DNA of 11,398 nucleotides from Bacillota bacterium (GTDB lineage: Bacteria; Bacillota_A; Clostridia; DSM-8532). This document shows, piece after piece, positions 1 to 7,139 of this stretch. The first letter of the stretch is position 1. Each line of letters opens with the position of its first letter. Location of the stretch: NCBI GenBank assembly GCA_023424865.1, contig JAFADM010000068.1:1-11398 (forward strand). Direction: 5' to 3'. The notes beneath the pieces are model-generated. The model searched no databases. It worked only from the letters and a program-made list of their open reading frames with translations, and was not told the DNA's origin. The position numbers were made by a program, and so were the translations under genes.

Positions 1-840
1 TATAGGCTTTATGATGAAACTGCCGTGAAAAGGCTTGAGCAAATACTTATTCTGCGTAAGCTCAATATCAGCATAAAGGATATTCAACGTATATTCAACG
101 CATCTGACTCCGATGTCGTTTTAGATGTCCTCAGTAAAAAGGTCCAGCATATTGACGATGAGGTTGCGCTTCTACACGAGTTGAAGGATATTGTGCTGGA
201 GTTCATCCGGCAAATTGAGAAGATAGACTTTGGCAGTGATTCCGACGTAAAAATGCTATATGGAAAAGCAAAAGAAATTGAAACCCATCTAACAAACGTC
301 GATTATATTGGCAAGCCGTCCAACGTAGAACGCTTGCTGGAGACTGCTGAAAAACTGGAACGGGAACCGGATATTCTAATTGTTGAAATGCCCTCCTGCC
401 GCATGGTAACATCAGGGCTGCTGGCAGATGACAACGAACTCAACCGATTCGACGCGATGTGGATGCGTCTTGGTTCACGTATCGCCGATAAGATAAACCC
501 CCGTGATTTCATGTATCACGATGAGGAATATAAAAAAAGCGTTTGGTTATTTTTAATTGAGGACTGGATGACCGAGGCCGACACCGAGGGGTATAAAATT
601 ATCACGTTTGAAGGCGGACTGTTCGCGTCAGCGCTTGCGGACAGTTGGGAATATAACGAATATGATCGGGTATACAAGGGTATAAAGGCATGGCTCGCAA
701 AGCAGGAAAATCTTGAACTTGATGAAGGGGCCGGCCGCCATCTGTTATACCACTTTGCCGGGCCTCACTCGGCTAAGATGAAAGAATGGAATTACGGTAA
801 GATTCGTTATTTTGTGCCCATTAAGGTTATAGGGGGATAA
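1..840 (+). CDS. MerR-family transcriptional regulator with GyrI-like effector-binding domain, 5' partial
   Basis: The reading frame is open from base 1, so the gene enters from the left edge. A GTG at 25 lies inside the conserved helix-turn-helix and is not the real start. The visible 279 residues begin with YRLYDETAVKRLEQI, which matches the second half of a MerR DNA-binding domain (the wing followed by the 'L..I..LR.L..S..DI' helices, residues 1-35). A helical linker follows (about 40-85), then a C-terminal domain (about 118-279) ending in YFVPIKV. That ending, and the preceding HYHF/GPHS-like stretch, resemble the GyrI-like or 'bacterial transcription activator effector-binding' fold found in BmrR/Rob-type regulators. 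Such proteins bind small hydrophobic ligands and activate a neighbouring promoter. The ligand is unknown here. The gene is followed immediately by an unknown gene that it may co-transcribe and regulate. The domain assignment is by family resemblance; the truncation is seen directly. Confidence 0.85.
   Translation, partial: YRLYDETAVKRLEQILILRKLNISIKDIQRIFNASDSDVVLDVLSKKVQHIDDEVALLHELKDIVLEFIRQIEKIDFGSDSDVKMLYGKAKEIETHLTNVDYIGKPSNVERLLETAEKLEREPDILIVEMPSCRMVTSGLLADDNELNRFDAMWMRLGSRIADKINPRDFMYHDEEYKKSVWLFLIEDWMTEADTEGYKIITFEGGLFASALADSWEYNEYDRVYKGIKAWLAKQENLELDEGAGRHLLYHFAGPHSAKMKEWNYGKIRYFVPIKVIGG
831..836 (+). promoter_or_regulatory. Shine-Dalgarno site AGGGGG pointing to an ATA codon
   Basis: The AGGGGG run overlaps the last codons of the MerR gene. 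It lies eight bases before ATA at 845, the ideal distance. No ATG, GTG or TTG occurs at a usable distance in the open frame of the next gene. This suggests either initiation at ATA, a mutated ATG, or a sequence error in the adjacent G5 or A7 runs. Confidence 0.4.
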
Positions 841-874
841 AAAAATAGATAACTATCATGCTCACTATCTAGCG

Positions 875-2050
875 TTGGAATATGCAAACGCCATCCTTTC
901 TGTTCCTGAAAGCTATCCGCTAAAGAAGGGTATAGCCGAAAGCTTCAGGGAAAGCTTTAAAGCATTAGTCGAGTTTGCCAAAGCTATGTACCTGGATATT
1001 GCAAAGGCTCCTGAAAAATACGGAATACCCCTATTTGATGTAAACGATCCTCATAACGGTGTAAAAAGTCTGATGGGGCAGGGGCTTATTCATCATAAAT
1101 CATGGGCTTCCCTTCACAGGGCGATGGATGTCTTATACGCGCTGTCATATGCGGGCGAAATGGAAGGCGACGTTTTAAAAGCAGATGCGCGGCTATTCGC
1201 TTCTAAAGTCAAAGAAATGAAACTGGCCGGATATGCTTCGCTATTTGATGGACTTGAGGGTATCAATTTTGTTTTCGCAGGATACGCACAGGGCAAGATT
1301 AAAGACGATTTTATAACGGTTTCCTTTCCTTCCAATCCGAAAATTATAAAAGCTTTAAAGACATACTGTGATTGCAGAAATATTGACGAAAGCCAAAGAC
1401 CCTATGTTAAGGGAAATTTGGATTTTTATGCTTTTGACTATAAATTCACCTCGGATTTAAGTGCGCTGCCTGAAATCAACTGGGTCAAGGATAAAATTTT
1501 TACCTGGACGCCTGAGGCGAAGGAATTTTATATGAGCTTTTATCGCTATATAACAAAAAATCTAAAGGTTGTATATAAAAGCGTTGACCCACACAGCGAT
1601 TTTTACATTAACGGTCAAATGGCAGCAAAGCTAAGGTATGAGGATGATTATTGGCGGCATGAGATTGGTTGTTTTACAAATTCTGAATACAAGGAAATAA
1701 TGACCAGGGGCAAGAGGTCTTTCTTTGTACTGATTCTTTATTTACGCATTAAGGACGACAAACATAAAGACAGATTTGATAACCTTTCCACACCTCTTAT
1801 CGAGTATATGAAAAGTCAAAAATGTCAGGATTGCAACGCATTTGAAAAACATAAAACCAAAAGCGCAGGACGATGTCCATATACTGTTATTTGGATCCAT
1901 GAAGGCGTCGAATATAAAAGCTGTGCGTTCGGCTGCTTCCATTTTGAAAATCCCAGGCTTGAAGACATTCCCGCGTTTTGCGAGTTATTAGCCACTGAAT
2001 ACGAAAGACCTGGAATTAAAAATATAAACAGATGCCATGTGCGGGCTTAA
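875..2050 (+). CDS. unrecognised protein, cysteine-containing, downstream of MerR regulator
   Basis: I do not recognise this family. From the TTG at 875 the product has 391 residues. TTG has no ribosome binding site, however, and the frame is open upstream to 833, encoding a protein-like stretch (DNYHAHYLALEYANA). The true N-terminus is therefore probably about ten residues longer, beginning at ATA 845 behind AGGGGG. There is no signal peptide and no clear membrane segment, so it is likely cytoplasmic. The C-terminal third carries a cysteine pattern CX2CX13CX15CX3C (starting at KCQDC, about residues 314-355) that could bind zinc or an iron-sulfur cluster. A further CDC lies near residue 165. 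The many aromatic residues in the central part (FYMSFYRYITK, DDYWRHEIG) suggest a compact globular domain. It follows the MerR gene by a few bases in the same direction, so it is probably that regulator's partner or target. Codon use is AT-rich like the MerR gene and unlike the genes to its right. The reading frame is well supported; function is unknown. Confidence 0.75.
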   Translation: MEYANAILSVPESYPLKKGIAESFRESFKALVEFAKAMYLDIAKAPEKYGIPLFDVNDPHNGVKSLMGQGLIHHKSWASLHRAMDVLYALSYAGEMEGDVLKADARLFASKVKEMKLAGYASLFDGLEGINFVFAGYAQGKIKDDFITVSFPSNPKIIKALKTYCDCRNIDESQRPYVKGNLDFYAFDYKFTSDLSALPEINWVKDKIFTWTPEAKEFYMSFYRYITKNLKVVYKSVDPHSDFYINGQMAAKLRYEDDYWRHEIGCFTNSEYKEIMTRGKRSFFVLILYLRIKDDKHKDRFDNLSTPLIEYMKSQKCQDCNAFEKHKTKSAGRCPYTVIWIHEGVEYKSCAFGCFHFENPRLEDIPAFCELLATEYERPGIKNINRCHVRA

Positions 2051-2057
2051 CTGTGGG

Positions 2058-2110
2058 TATTTGGAACACAAAAGGGCCTCCTATACGAAGCCCCTTTTGG
2101 TTCCCAATAT
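2058..2110. terminator. long imperfect hairpin between convergent genes, probable bidirectional terminator
   Basis: The arms read TATTtGGAACaCAAAAGGG (2058-2076) and CCCTTTTGgTTCCcAATA (2092-2109) and pair almost throughout around a loop of about 15 bases. It starts eight bases after the stop of the left gene and ends 46 bases beyond the stop of the lipoprotein gene. That position suits a shared terminator. Neither side is followed by a long T run, so termination strength is uncertain and other roles, such as mRNA 3'-end stabilisation, are possible. Confidence 0.5.
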
Positions 2111-2116
2111 CTAAGC

Positions 2117-2148
2117 CAAGCCTAATACCTTGGCAAGCCTAATACCTT
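2117..2148. repeat. two direct copies of CAAGCCTAATACCTT
   Basis: The 15-base word occurs at 2117-2131 and again at 2134-2148, a 17-base period. The first copy also forms a six-base inverted repeat with the spacer (GCCAAG at 2115-2120 with CTTGGC at 2129-2134). It sits between the hairpin and the end of the lipoprotein gene, at the point where base composition changes. It could be a replication-slippage duplication; nothing shows it to be an attachment site. Confidence 0.6.
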
Positions 2149-2155
2149 TAATAAA

Positions 2156-2734
2156 TTAATTGCCCGCCAGCCCCTTCTGGGCGTCAATCAAGCCGCCGAA
2201 CAAAGCGTTCTGAAAAGTTTCGTCAACGCTTATTTTCCACTTGCCGTCTGCTTTAACAAGACTAATATCAGCAGTAAGGGTAGTTGTCTGGACGTCAGCA
2301 TTTCCCATAATATCAAGGAGTATCTGCTCTGTTTTTGAATCAAAATCCTCTTCATTTATTTCCTCTTCAGAACCGGCATTCTCAAAGACCGCCGTAATGG
2401 CCTGGCTTAAAAATTCTCCCATAACATAACTCATGTCAATATTGGTAATCTCAGTTGTTACAGTGGCGGTGTCTCCATTGATTTGAGAAGAAACAACCTT
2501 AAAGGCCAATTTATCTACAAGAAGCTTTGTGCTTTCATCCTCTCGGTTCAGTTCAAAATCTGCTCCAAAAAGGTCTTCGGAATCAAAATAGGTACCCATG
2601 TTTTCGGTGTCGATGTTTTTTATGGCGGTCAAACCGTTTGTGACCACCTCTTCAGGGCTTGCGGTTTTGCCGCAGCCTGTTGCCATAAGGGTAAAACAGA
2701 GCACCGCAGCTGCTAGGCTTAGAAGTTTTTTCAC
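2156..2734 (-). CDS. small secreted lipoprotein of unknown function
   Basis: The product has 192 residues. It starts with a lipoprotein signal peptide: MKK, a hydrophobic stretch at about 4-18, and the lipobox-like ATGC with the lipidated cysteine at residue 21. After export it would be anchored to the outer face of the membrane. The mature part is acidic, with repeated EE and ED, and ends in a DGKWKI segment. That segment is typical of NTF2-like lipoproteins of the DUF4878/DUF5105 kind common in Clostridia; this match is tentative. The start is GTG at 2734, because AGGAGG (2743-2748) lies eight bases upstream. An ATG five bases before it is out of frame and meets a stop at once. It follows glyA by 84 bases in the same direction. 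A candidate promoter in that gap means it may not depend on the threonine operon. No metabolic role is evident. Confidence 0.85.
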   Translation of the reverse strand: MKKLLSLAAAVLCFTLMATGCGKTASPEEVVTNGLTAIKNIDTENMGTYFDSEDLFGADFELNREDESTKLLVDKLAFKVVSSQINGDTATVTTEITNIDMSYVMGEFLSQAITAVFENAGSEEEINEEDFDSKTEQILLDIMGNADVQTTTLTADISLVKADGKWKISVDETFQNALFGGLIDAQKGLAGN

Positions 2735-2763
2735 AGCATATTCCTCCTATATCTTTGTTTACC

Positions 2764-2792
2764 ATCTTACTTGATATTGGAAGGAAAAGCAA
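2764..2792 (-). promoter_or_regulatory. candidate sigma-A promoter for the lipoprotein gene
   Basis: Reading the minus strand, TTGCTT (2792-2787) is followed after 17 bases by TAAGAT (2769-2764). Transcription would begin just before the ribosome binding site of the lipoprotein gene. The -35 box matches only half of the consensus, so support is moderate. Confidence 0.3.
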
Positions 2793-2818
2793 CTCCGGCG
2801 CCGCTTAAGCCCTGGTTG

Positions 2819-4063
2819 TCAGTACAGAGGAAATTGGCTGCAAAGGGCCGTTACCTCCTTGCGGATTTCGTCCTGCAAGGCTTCATAGTTATTGGCCGTT
2901 GCTTTTATAAGCCGGGCAATTTCCTTCATCTGTGCTTCCTTCATCCCCCGGGTTGTCACAGCCGGGGTGCCTATACGGATCCCGCTGGTAACAAAGGGGC
3001 TCTGGGGATCGTTGGGCACCGTATTCTTATTTACGGTAATGTACACCTCATCCAGCCTGTTCTGCATTTCCTTGCCGGTTAAGCCCATATTTCGAAGGTC
3101 CACCAGCATCAAATGGGTATCCGTACCACCGGACAAAAGCTCAAAGCCTTCACCTATTAAAGCGCCGGCTAAAGCAGCCGCATTTTGCACCGTCTGCTTC
3201 TGATATTCGGTAAATTCAGGCCTCAGCGCTTCACCCAGGCAAACGGCCTTGGCGGCGATAATGTGCATGAGAGGTCCTCCTTGAGTACCGGGAAAGACCG
3301 CTTTATTAAACTGCTTTCCAAACTCTTCATCCTTGCAAAGGATTAAACCGCCTCTGGGACCTCGAAGAGTTTTATGAGTTGTAGTGGTAACCACATCCGC
3401 ATAAGGTATGGGATTTTGGTGAAGCCCTGCGGCAACAAGCCCGGCAATGTGAGCCATATCAACAAAAAGATAGGCCCCCACCTCCCCGGCAATTTCCGCG
3501 AAAAGATCGAAACGGATTTTACGTGAATAGGCGGAAGCTCCCGCAACGATCATTTTGGGCCTGTGGGCTTTGGCAAGCTCACGAATACGGTCATAGCAGA
3601 GAGTCTGCTCTTTTTCATCCACACTGTAGGGAATAAAGTTAAAGTATTTACCCGACAGGTTTACCGGACTGCCGTGGGTAAGGTGGCCCCCATGGTTGAG
3701 GTTTAACCCCAGTACCGTATCCCCGGGCTCTAAAAGCGCATAATAAACCGCAAGGTTGGCATTGGCCCCGGAATGAGGCTGAACATTGGCGTAATCCGCA
3801 TCAAAAAGCTTTTTGGCACGCTCGATGGCCAGGCTTTCAACACTGTCCACACACTGGCAGCCGCCATAATAGCGTTTCCCCGGATAACCTTCCGCGTATT
3901 TATTGGTCATAACATTGGCCATAGCCGCCATTACCTGGGGTGAAACGATATTTTCCGAGGCAATGAGCTCCAGATTCCGCTGCTGGCGGGCAAACTCCGC
4001 CTCAATGGCCTGCCCTGCCTGGGGATCGTATGAGGTAAGGTAGTTCATGATTTCTTGAATCAT
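2819..4063 (-). CDS. glyA: serine hydroxymethyltransferase
   Basis: GlyA is a cytoplasmic pyridoxal-phosphate enzyme. It interconverts glycine plus 5,10-methylene-THF with serine plus THF. In this operon it would turn glycine released by Kbl into serine for the serine dehydratase, or work in reverse for one-carbon supply. The 414-residue length is normal for bacterial SHMT. Family signatures are plain: LIASEN at 33-38, YPGKRYYGG around 60-68, the [11 protein letters not shown] block with the PLP-binding lysine at 231, and VDMAHIAGL with cofactor-contacting Asp202 and His205. The ATG at 4063 has AGGAG eight bases upstream. It lies 138 bases after sdaAA, a wider gap than the others in the operon. 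It may therefore have some separate control, although I found no convincing promoter there. Confidence 0.97.
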   Translation of the reverse strand: MIQEIMNYLTSYDPQAGQAIEAEFARQQRNLELIASENIVSPQVMAAMANVMTNKYAEGYPGKRYYGGCQCVDSVESLAIERAKKLFDADYANVQPHSGANANLAVYYALLEPGDTVLGLNLNHGGHLTHGSPVNLSGKYFNFIPYSVDEKEQTLCYDRIRELAKAHRPKMIVAGASAYSRKIRFDLFAEIAGEVGAYLFVDMAHIAGLVAAGLHQNPIPYADVVTTTTHKTLRGPRGGLILCKDEEFGKQFNKAVFPGTQGGPLMHIIAAKAVCLGEALRPEFTEYQKQTVQNAAALAGALIGEGFELLSGGTDTHLMLVDLRNMGLTGKEMQNRLDEVYITVNKNTVPNDPQSPFVTSGIRIGTPAVTTRGMKEAQMKEIARLIKATANNYEALQDEIRKEVTALCSQFPLY

Positions 4064-4085
4064 AGCTGATACTCCTATTTACGTA

Positions 4086-4175
4086 TTATTCGCCAGGGGT
4101 TTGCTTTAAGCTTATCGTGTCAAGTGTATGTGGGTTGTAAAGAGGGCCTGTTCTTGCCGGGGACCCGGGCGCCAT
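4086..4175 (-). other. open frame of 29 codons in the sdaAA-glyA gap, possible small gene or remnant
   Basis: In the 138-base gap, one minus-strand frame is open from 4214 to a TAA at 4088-4086. It contains an ATG at 4175 that would give 29 residues beginning MAPGSPARTGPLYNP. The composition looks protein-like, rich in Gly, Pro and Thr. However, no clear ribosome binding site precedes the ATG and I recognise no family. It could be a leader peptide, the decayed end of a lost gene, or chance. Confidence 0.15.
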
Positions 4176-4201
4176 GACAATTTCATCCCAAGGGTTAATC
4201 T

Positions 4202-5071
4202 TTATCCAAACACCTTATTGTACACAGCCTTACCTGACGGAGTAACGGCAATACCCCCCTGGGCCGTTTCCTTTAATTGATTGGGCAGCATTTTGCCTAC
4301 CCGGTACATGGCTTCAATGGCCTCGTCGGCGGGTATGACACAGGCCATGCCGCCAAGAGCCAGCTCCGCGCTGATTACCGCATTAACCGCCTGGCTGGCG
4401 TTTCGCTGGGCACAGGGGATTTGAACCAGGCCGGCCACAGGATCACAAACAAGGCCCATGCAGTTCATGAGAGCAATAGAGACGGCATTCAACGCCGCCT
4501 GGTTTGAGCCCCCTGCCATTTGTACCGCAGCGGCGGCAGCCATGGCCGCTGCTGCCCCGCATTCGGCCTGACAGCCGCCCTCCGCTCCGGACACGGTAGC
4601 GTTGAGCATAATGACAGCACCGACGCCGGAGGCTGTTATCAGGCCTTCCAGAACAGTTCTCCGGCTTAAGCCCAGACGCTCCTCCACCGACATTAAAACA
4701 GCAGGCAGAACGCCGCAGGCTCCGGCAGTGGGCGCTGCGCAGATTTTTCCCATGGAGGCGTTTACCTCGCTTGCGGACAAGGCCCTGGCCATGACCCGAT
4801 TTATAAATTCACCGCTTAAGCTCTGTTCCTTTGCCGAGTACGCCTGATGCTGCTCCGCCATGCCCTCAATAAGTCCGCCGGCTGTGGCAAGCCCCCTTGT
4901 AAGGGCCCGTGTCGCCGACTGGCGCATGATTTCATAGCGGCGTTCCATCTTGATAAACACCTCTTCTTCGGTCATGGAGGAAAGCTGACATTCATTTTTA
5001 ACAACAGGTACCCACAGGGGCGTCCCCTGGTTATTTGCCAGGCGAAGAAGGTCATTCATTTTTCGGTACAT
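4202..5071 (-). CDS. sdaAA: L-serine dehydratase, iron-sulfur-dependent, alpha subunit
   Basis: This is the catalytic subunit of the two-subunit, oxygen-sensitive [4Fe-4S] serine dehydratase found in Firmicutes. With SdaAB it converts L-serine to pyruvate and ammonia. The 289-residue length fits the alpha subunit. The conserved blocks are present in order: CAAPTAGACG at 111-120, SGAEGGCQAECG at 161-172 and CDPVAGLVQIPCAQRN at 209-224. They hold the cysteines from which the cluster ligands are drawn (Cys111, 119, 167, 171, 209, 220). The ATG at 5071 is only three bases after the sdaAB stop. Its AGGAGG lies inside the end of sdaAB, eight bases before the start, so the two subunits should be translationally coupled. 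No key residue appears to be missing. Confidence 0.96.
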   Translation of the reverse strand: MYRKMNDLLRLANNQGTPLWVPVVKNECQLSSMTEEEVFIKMERRYEIMRQSATRALTRGLATAGGLIEGMAEQHQAYSAKEQSLSGEFINRVMARALSASEVNASMGKICAAPTAGACGVLPAVLMSVEERLGLSRRTVLEGLITASGVGAVIMLNATVSGAEGGCQAECGAAAAMAAAAAVQMAGGSNQAALNAVSIALMNCMGLVCDPVAGLVQIPCAQRNASQAVNAVISAELALGGMACVIPADEAIEAMYRVGKMLPNQLKETAQGGIAVTPSGKAVYNKVFG

Positions 5072-5074
5072 GCG

Positions 5075-5752
5075 CTAACCCTCCTGGGGCGGTGACGGAA
5101 TAAGGCCCACGCTTAAAACCCCGGTCACCTGTTCAATGCTTTTGGCAACCCTCGGGCTTATGGCATCGTCGGTTTCAATGACACAAAAGGCGGTATCTCC
5201 CCGTGCCGTGCGGCTAAGCTTCATAATGCCGATATTGATGCCATTTGCTGCCAGAATGCGGCTTACCTCGCTGACAAGGCCCCGCTCATCCTTCTGCCGG
5301 ATTAAAAGAGTGGGAAGCCGACCGCTTAGCTCAACATCAAAACCGTCTATGCGCCGGAGAACGATTTGTCCGCCGCCAATGGAGGAACCAATAATTTCGC
5401 TATGGCTTCCGTCTTCAAGATCAAAAGTCATTTTAACCGTGTTTTCATGAAAGCCTTCCAGCTCGGTTTCATAAAACACATAGCTGAGTCCTTGCCTTGT
5501 TGCCAGGTCAAAGGCATAGGACAGCCTGTCGTCATCCTCAAAGAGGCCCAGGGCTCCTGCCACAAGCGCTTTGTCTGTTCCATGGCCCTTGTAGGTTTTG
5601 GCGAAGGAACCGTGAAGGCCGAAGGAGACATGGGTGAAGGGTTTTCCGGCAATATTCCGCGCCATCCGGGAAAGTCTCGCCGCTCCAGCCGTATGTGAGC
5701 TGGAAGGCCCTATCATGACAGGGCCCGTCACCTCAAAAATACTGATGTTCAT
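5075..5752 (-). CDS. sdaAB: L-serine dehydratase, iron-sulfur-dependent, beta subunit with ACT domain
   Basis: This is the partner of SdaAA in the heteromeric serine dehydratase. It has 225 residues, normal for the beta subunit. The N-terminal half carries the family signature VTGPVMIGPSSSHTAGAARL (residues 8-27). The C-terminal part, from about 147 (PTLLIRQKDERGLVSEVSRIL) to the end, is an ACT domain. ACT domains usually bind amino acids, and in this family the domain probably senses serine or stabilises the complex. The ATG at 5752 is preceded by AGGAGGTG with seven bases of spacing. The gene lies 21 bases after the amidohydrolase and three bases before sdaAA, clearly within one transcription unit. 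Confidence 0.96.
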   Translation of the reverse strand: MNISIFEVTGPVMIGPSSSHTAGAARLSRMARNIAGKPFTHVSFGLHGSFAKTYKGHGTDKALVAGALGLFEDDDRLSYAFDLATRQGLSYVFYETELEGFHENTVKMTFDLEDGSHSEIIGSSIGGGQIVLRRIDGFDVELSGRLPTLLIRQKDERGLVSEVSRILAANGINIGIMKLSRTARGDTAFCVIETDDAISPRVAKSIEQVTGVLSVGLIPSPPQEG

Positions 5753-5773
5753 GAAGTCCCACCTCCTGTTTCT

Positions 5774-7105
5774 TTATACCAGGTCGGAGCCTTCATCTGT
5801 CTTTGCAATGGCGTTAAGAAAACGGACATAGCTATCCTTGGTATAGGCGGGCTTAAATGCGGAGCAAAGGGCCTGTGCCTCTTTTCCTCCGTCAAATAAA
5901 AGATCCACCACCGTCAGGGCCATGGCTTTAGCAGGATAGAGGTAGGCCACTTCCTCATTGACAACGGAAAAATCGCTGTTGTGCACATGCCCGCCAAAGC
6001 CTCCCGTAAAGGGGTGAATGCAGGGCATCATAAGACTTAAGTCCCCCATGTCCGTAGCCCCTCCTGCCGAAATGGTCTGAGACAGATTTTCCTTGCCCAC
6101 AAGGGGAAGGATGTTCCCGGTGTAAAGCTCCGTAAGCCCGCTCTCCTGAACAAGTGTCAGATATCCCGGAAGATCCTTTATGGTAACAGAAGCGCCTACG
6201 GCATAGGCCGCTCCTCTTATGGCACGGTTTACCTTTTTATTGGCCTCTGCCGCTCCCTCCATGGTGTTGCCGCGAACATGGGTTTCCATGCGCACGTCGG
6301 CAGGAACGATATTTACCAAATCACCGCCTTTGGTGATAATGGGATGAACCCGTATGCCGTCTCCTTCCCGGAAGGTTTCCCTCAGGCTATGTATGAGCAT
6401 CATGGCTCCTGAAGCCGCGTTGAGGGCATTGACGCCTAAATGGGGGAAGCCGCCCGCATGAGCCTCCTTGCCCGTAAAAACTACGGTTTTTGCGATAAAA
6501 GCGCTGGTGGTGGTATTGATATAGGCCATGGGTTCGGGGCAGTTGGATTGGGCATGAACCATCATGGCCATATCCACATCATCGAAGGCACCGGTGGCAA
6601 TAAGCTCCTGCTTGCCTCCCAGAAAAGATATCGCACCTTTGTCTTTAAGATTTGCCCGGTACTCAATTTCAACAAACTCCTCGGCAGGTACGGCAAAGAA
6701 AATCGCTTCCCCCGATAATTCTTTCATTGCCCCCGAGTACAGAAGTCCAAAGGCTGCCCCCAGCATGGAGGCAATCTGGGCATTGTGTCCGCAGGCATGG
6801 GCCGCGCCCGTGTCGGGATCCGCATAGGGGTGGGAGGGGCAAACCACCGCGTCCAGCTCACCGATTACCGCAACCCGGAGGCCCGGCTCTTTTCCCTTAA
6901 GCCTTCCTTTTACTCCTGTTATCGCAAGGCTCTCCTCAAAGGACACCCCGATTTCCTTAAAAACCTCTTTAACAAGGGCAGAGGTTTTAAACTCCTTAAA
7001 GCCCAGCTCCGGGTTTTTTAGAATAGTTTTTCCGATTTCATAAATTCTCTCGCGGTTGGCATCAATGGCCTTGCATACGGCCGCTTTCAGTTGCTCTTTA
7101 TCCAA
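5774..7105 (-). CDS. M20-family metal-dependent amidohydrolase
   Basis: The 443-residue protein is a cytoplasmic M20 peptidase-like hydrolase, close to the M20D/AbgA-AbgB group that removes acyl or aminoacyl groups from amino acids. The dinuclear metal site is visible: GELDAV at 82-87, HACGHN at 103-108 (His103, Cys105, His107), the PAEE acid pair at 142-143, VHAQ with His184, and the C-terminal GGHVHNSDF at 371-379. The inserted dimerisation domain begins near VVFTGKEAHAGGFPH (208-222). The motif has Asn after CGH instead of the Asp common in M20D, as in AbgB-like proteins. The start is TTG at 7105, set by AGGAGG at 7112-7117. It sits between kbl and sdaAB with short gaps. It may supply threonine, serine or glycine from N-acylated forms or dipeptides; the substrate is inference. 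Confidence 0.9.
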   Translation of the reverse strand: MDKEQLKAAVCKAIDANRERIYEIGKTILKNPELGFKEFKTSALVKEVFKEIGVSFEESLAITGVKGRLKGKEPGLRVAVIGELDAVVCPSHPYADPDTGAAHACGHNAQIASMLGAAFGLLYSGAMKELSGEAIFFAVPAEEFVEIEYRANLKDKGAISFLGGKQELIATGAFDDVDMAMMVHAQSNCPEPMAYINTTTSAFIAKTVVFTGKEAHAGGFPHLGVNALNAASGAMMLIHSLRETFREGDGIRVHPIITKGGDLVNIVPADVRMETHVRGNTMEGAAEANKKVNRAIRGAAYAVGASVTIKDLPGYLTLVQESGLTELYTGNILPLVGKENLSQTISAGGATDMGDLSLMMPCIHPFTGGFGGHVHNSDFSVVNEEVAYLYPAKAMALTVVDLLFDGGKEAQALCSAFKPAYTKDSYVRFLNAIAKTDEGSDLV

Positions 7106-7111
7106 AGGGCA

Positions 7112-7117
7112 CCTCCT
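7112..7117 (-). promoter_or_regulatory. Shine-Dalgarno AGGAGG that fixes the TTG start of the amidohydrolase
   Basis: AGGAGG lies six bases before TTG at 7105. No ATG or GTG occurs near it in that frame, so the TTG start is well supported. Confidence 0.75.
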
Positions 7118-7139
7118 GTAATTTTATTGTGCTTTAAAT

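Noticed and set aside
2117..2148. Repeats as a CRISPR array or phage attachment site
   Set aside because: There are only two 15-base copies with a two-base spacer, and no integrase, cas gene or tRNA is nearby.
4118..4123. Perfect TTGACA on the minus strand as a glyA promoter
   Set aside because: No acceptable -10 box occurs 15-19 bases downstream; the AATAAT further on is about 28 bases away.
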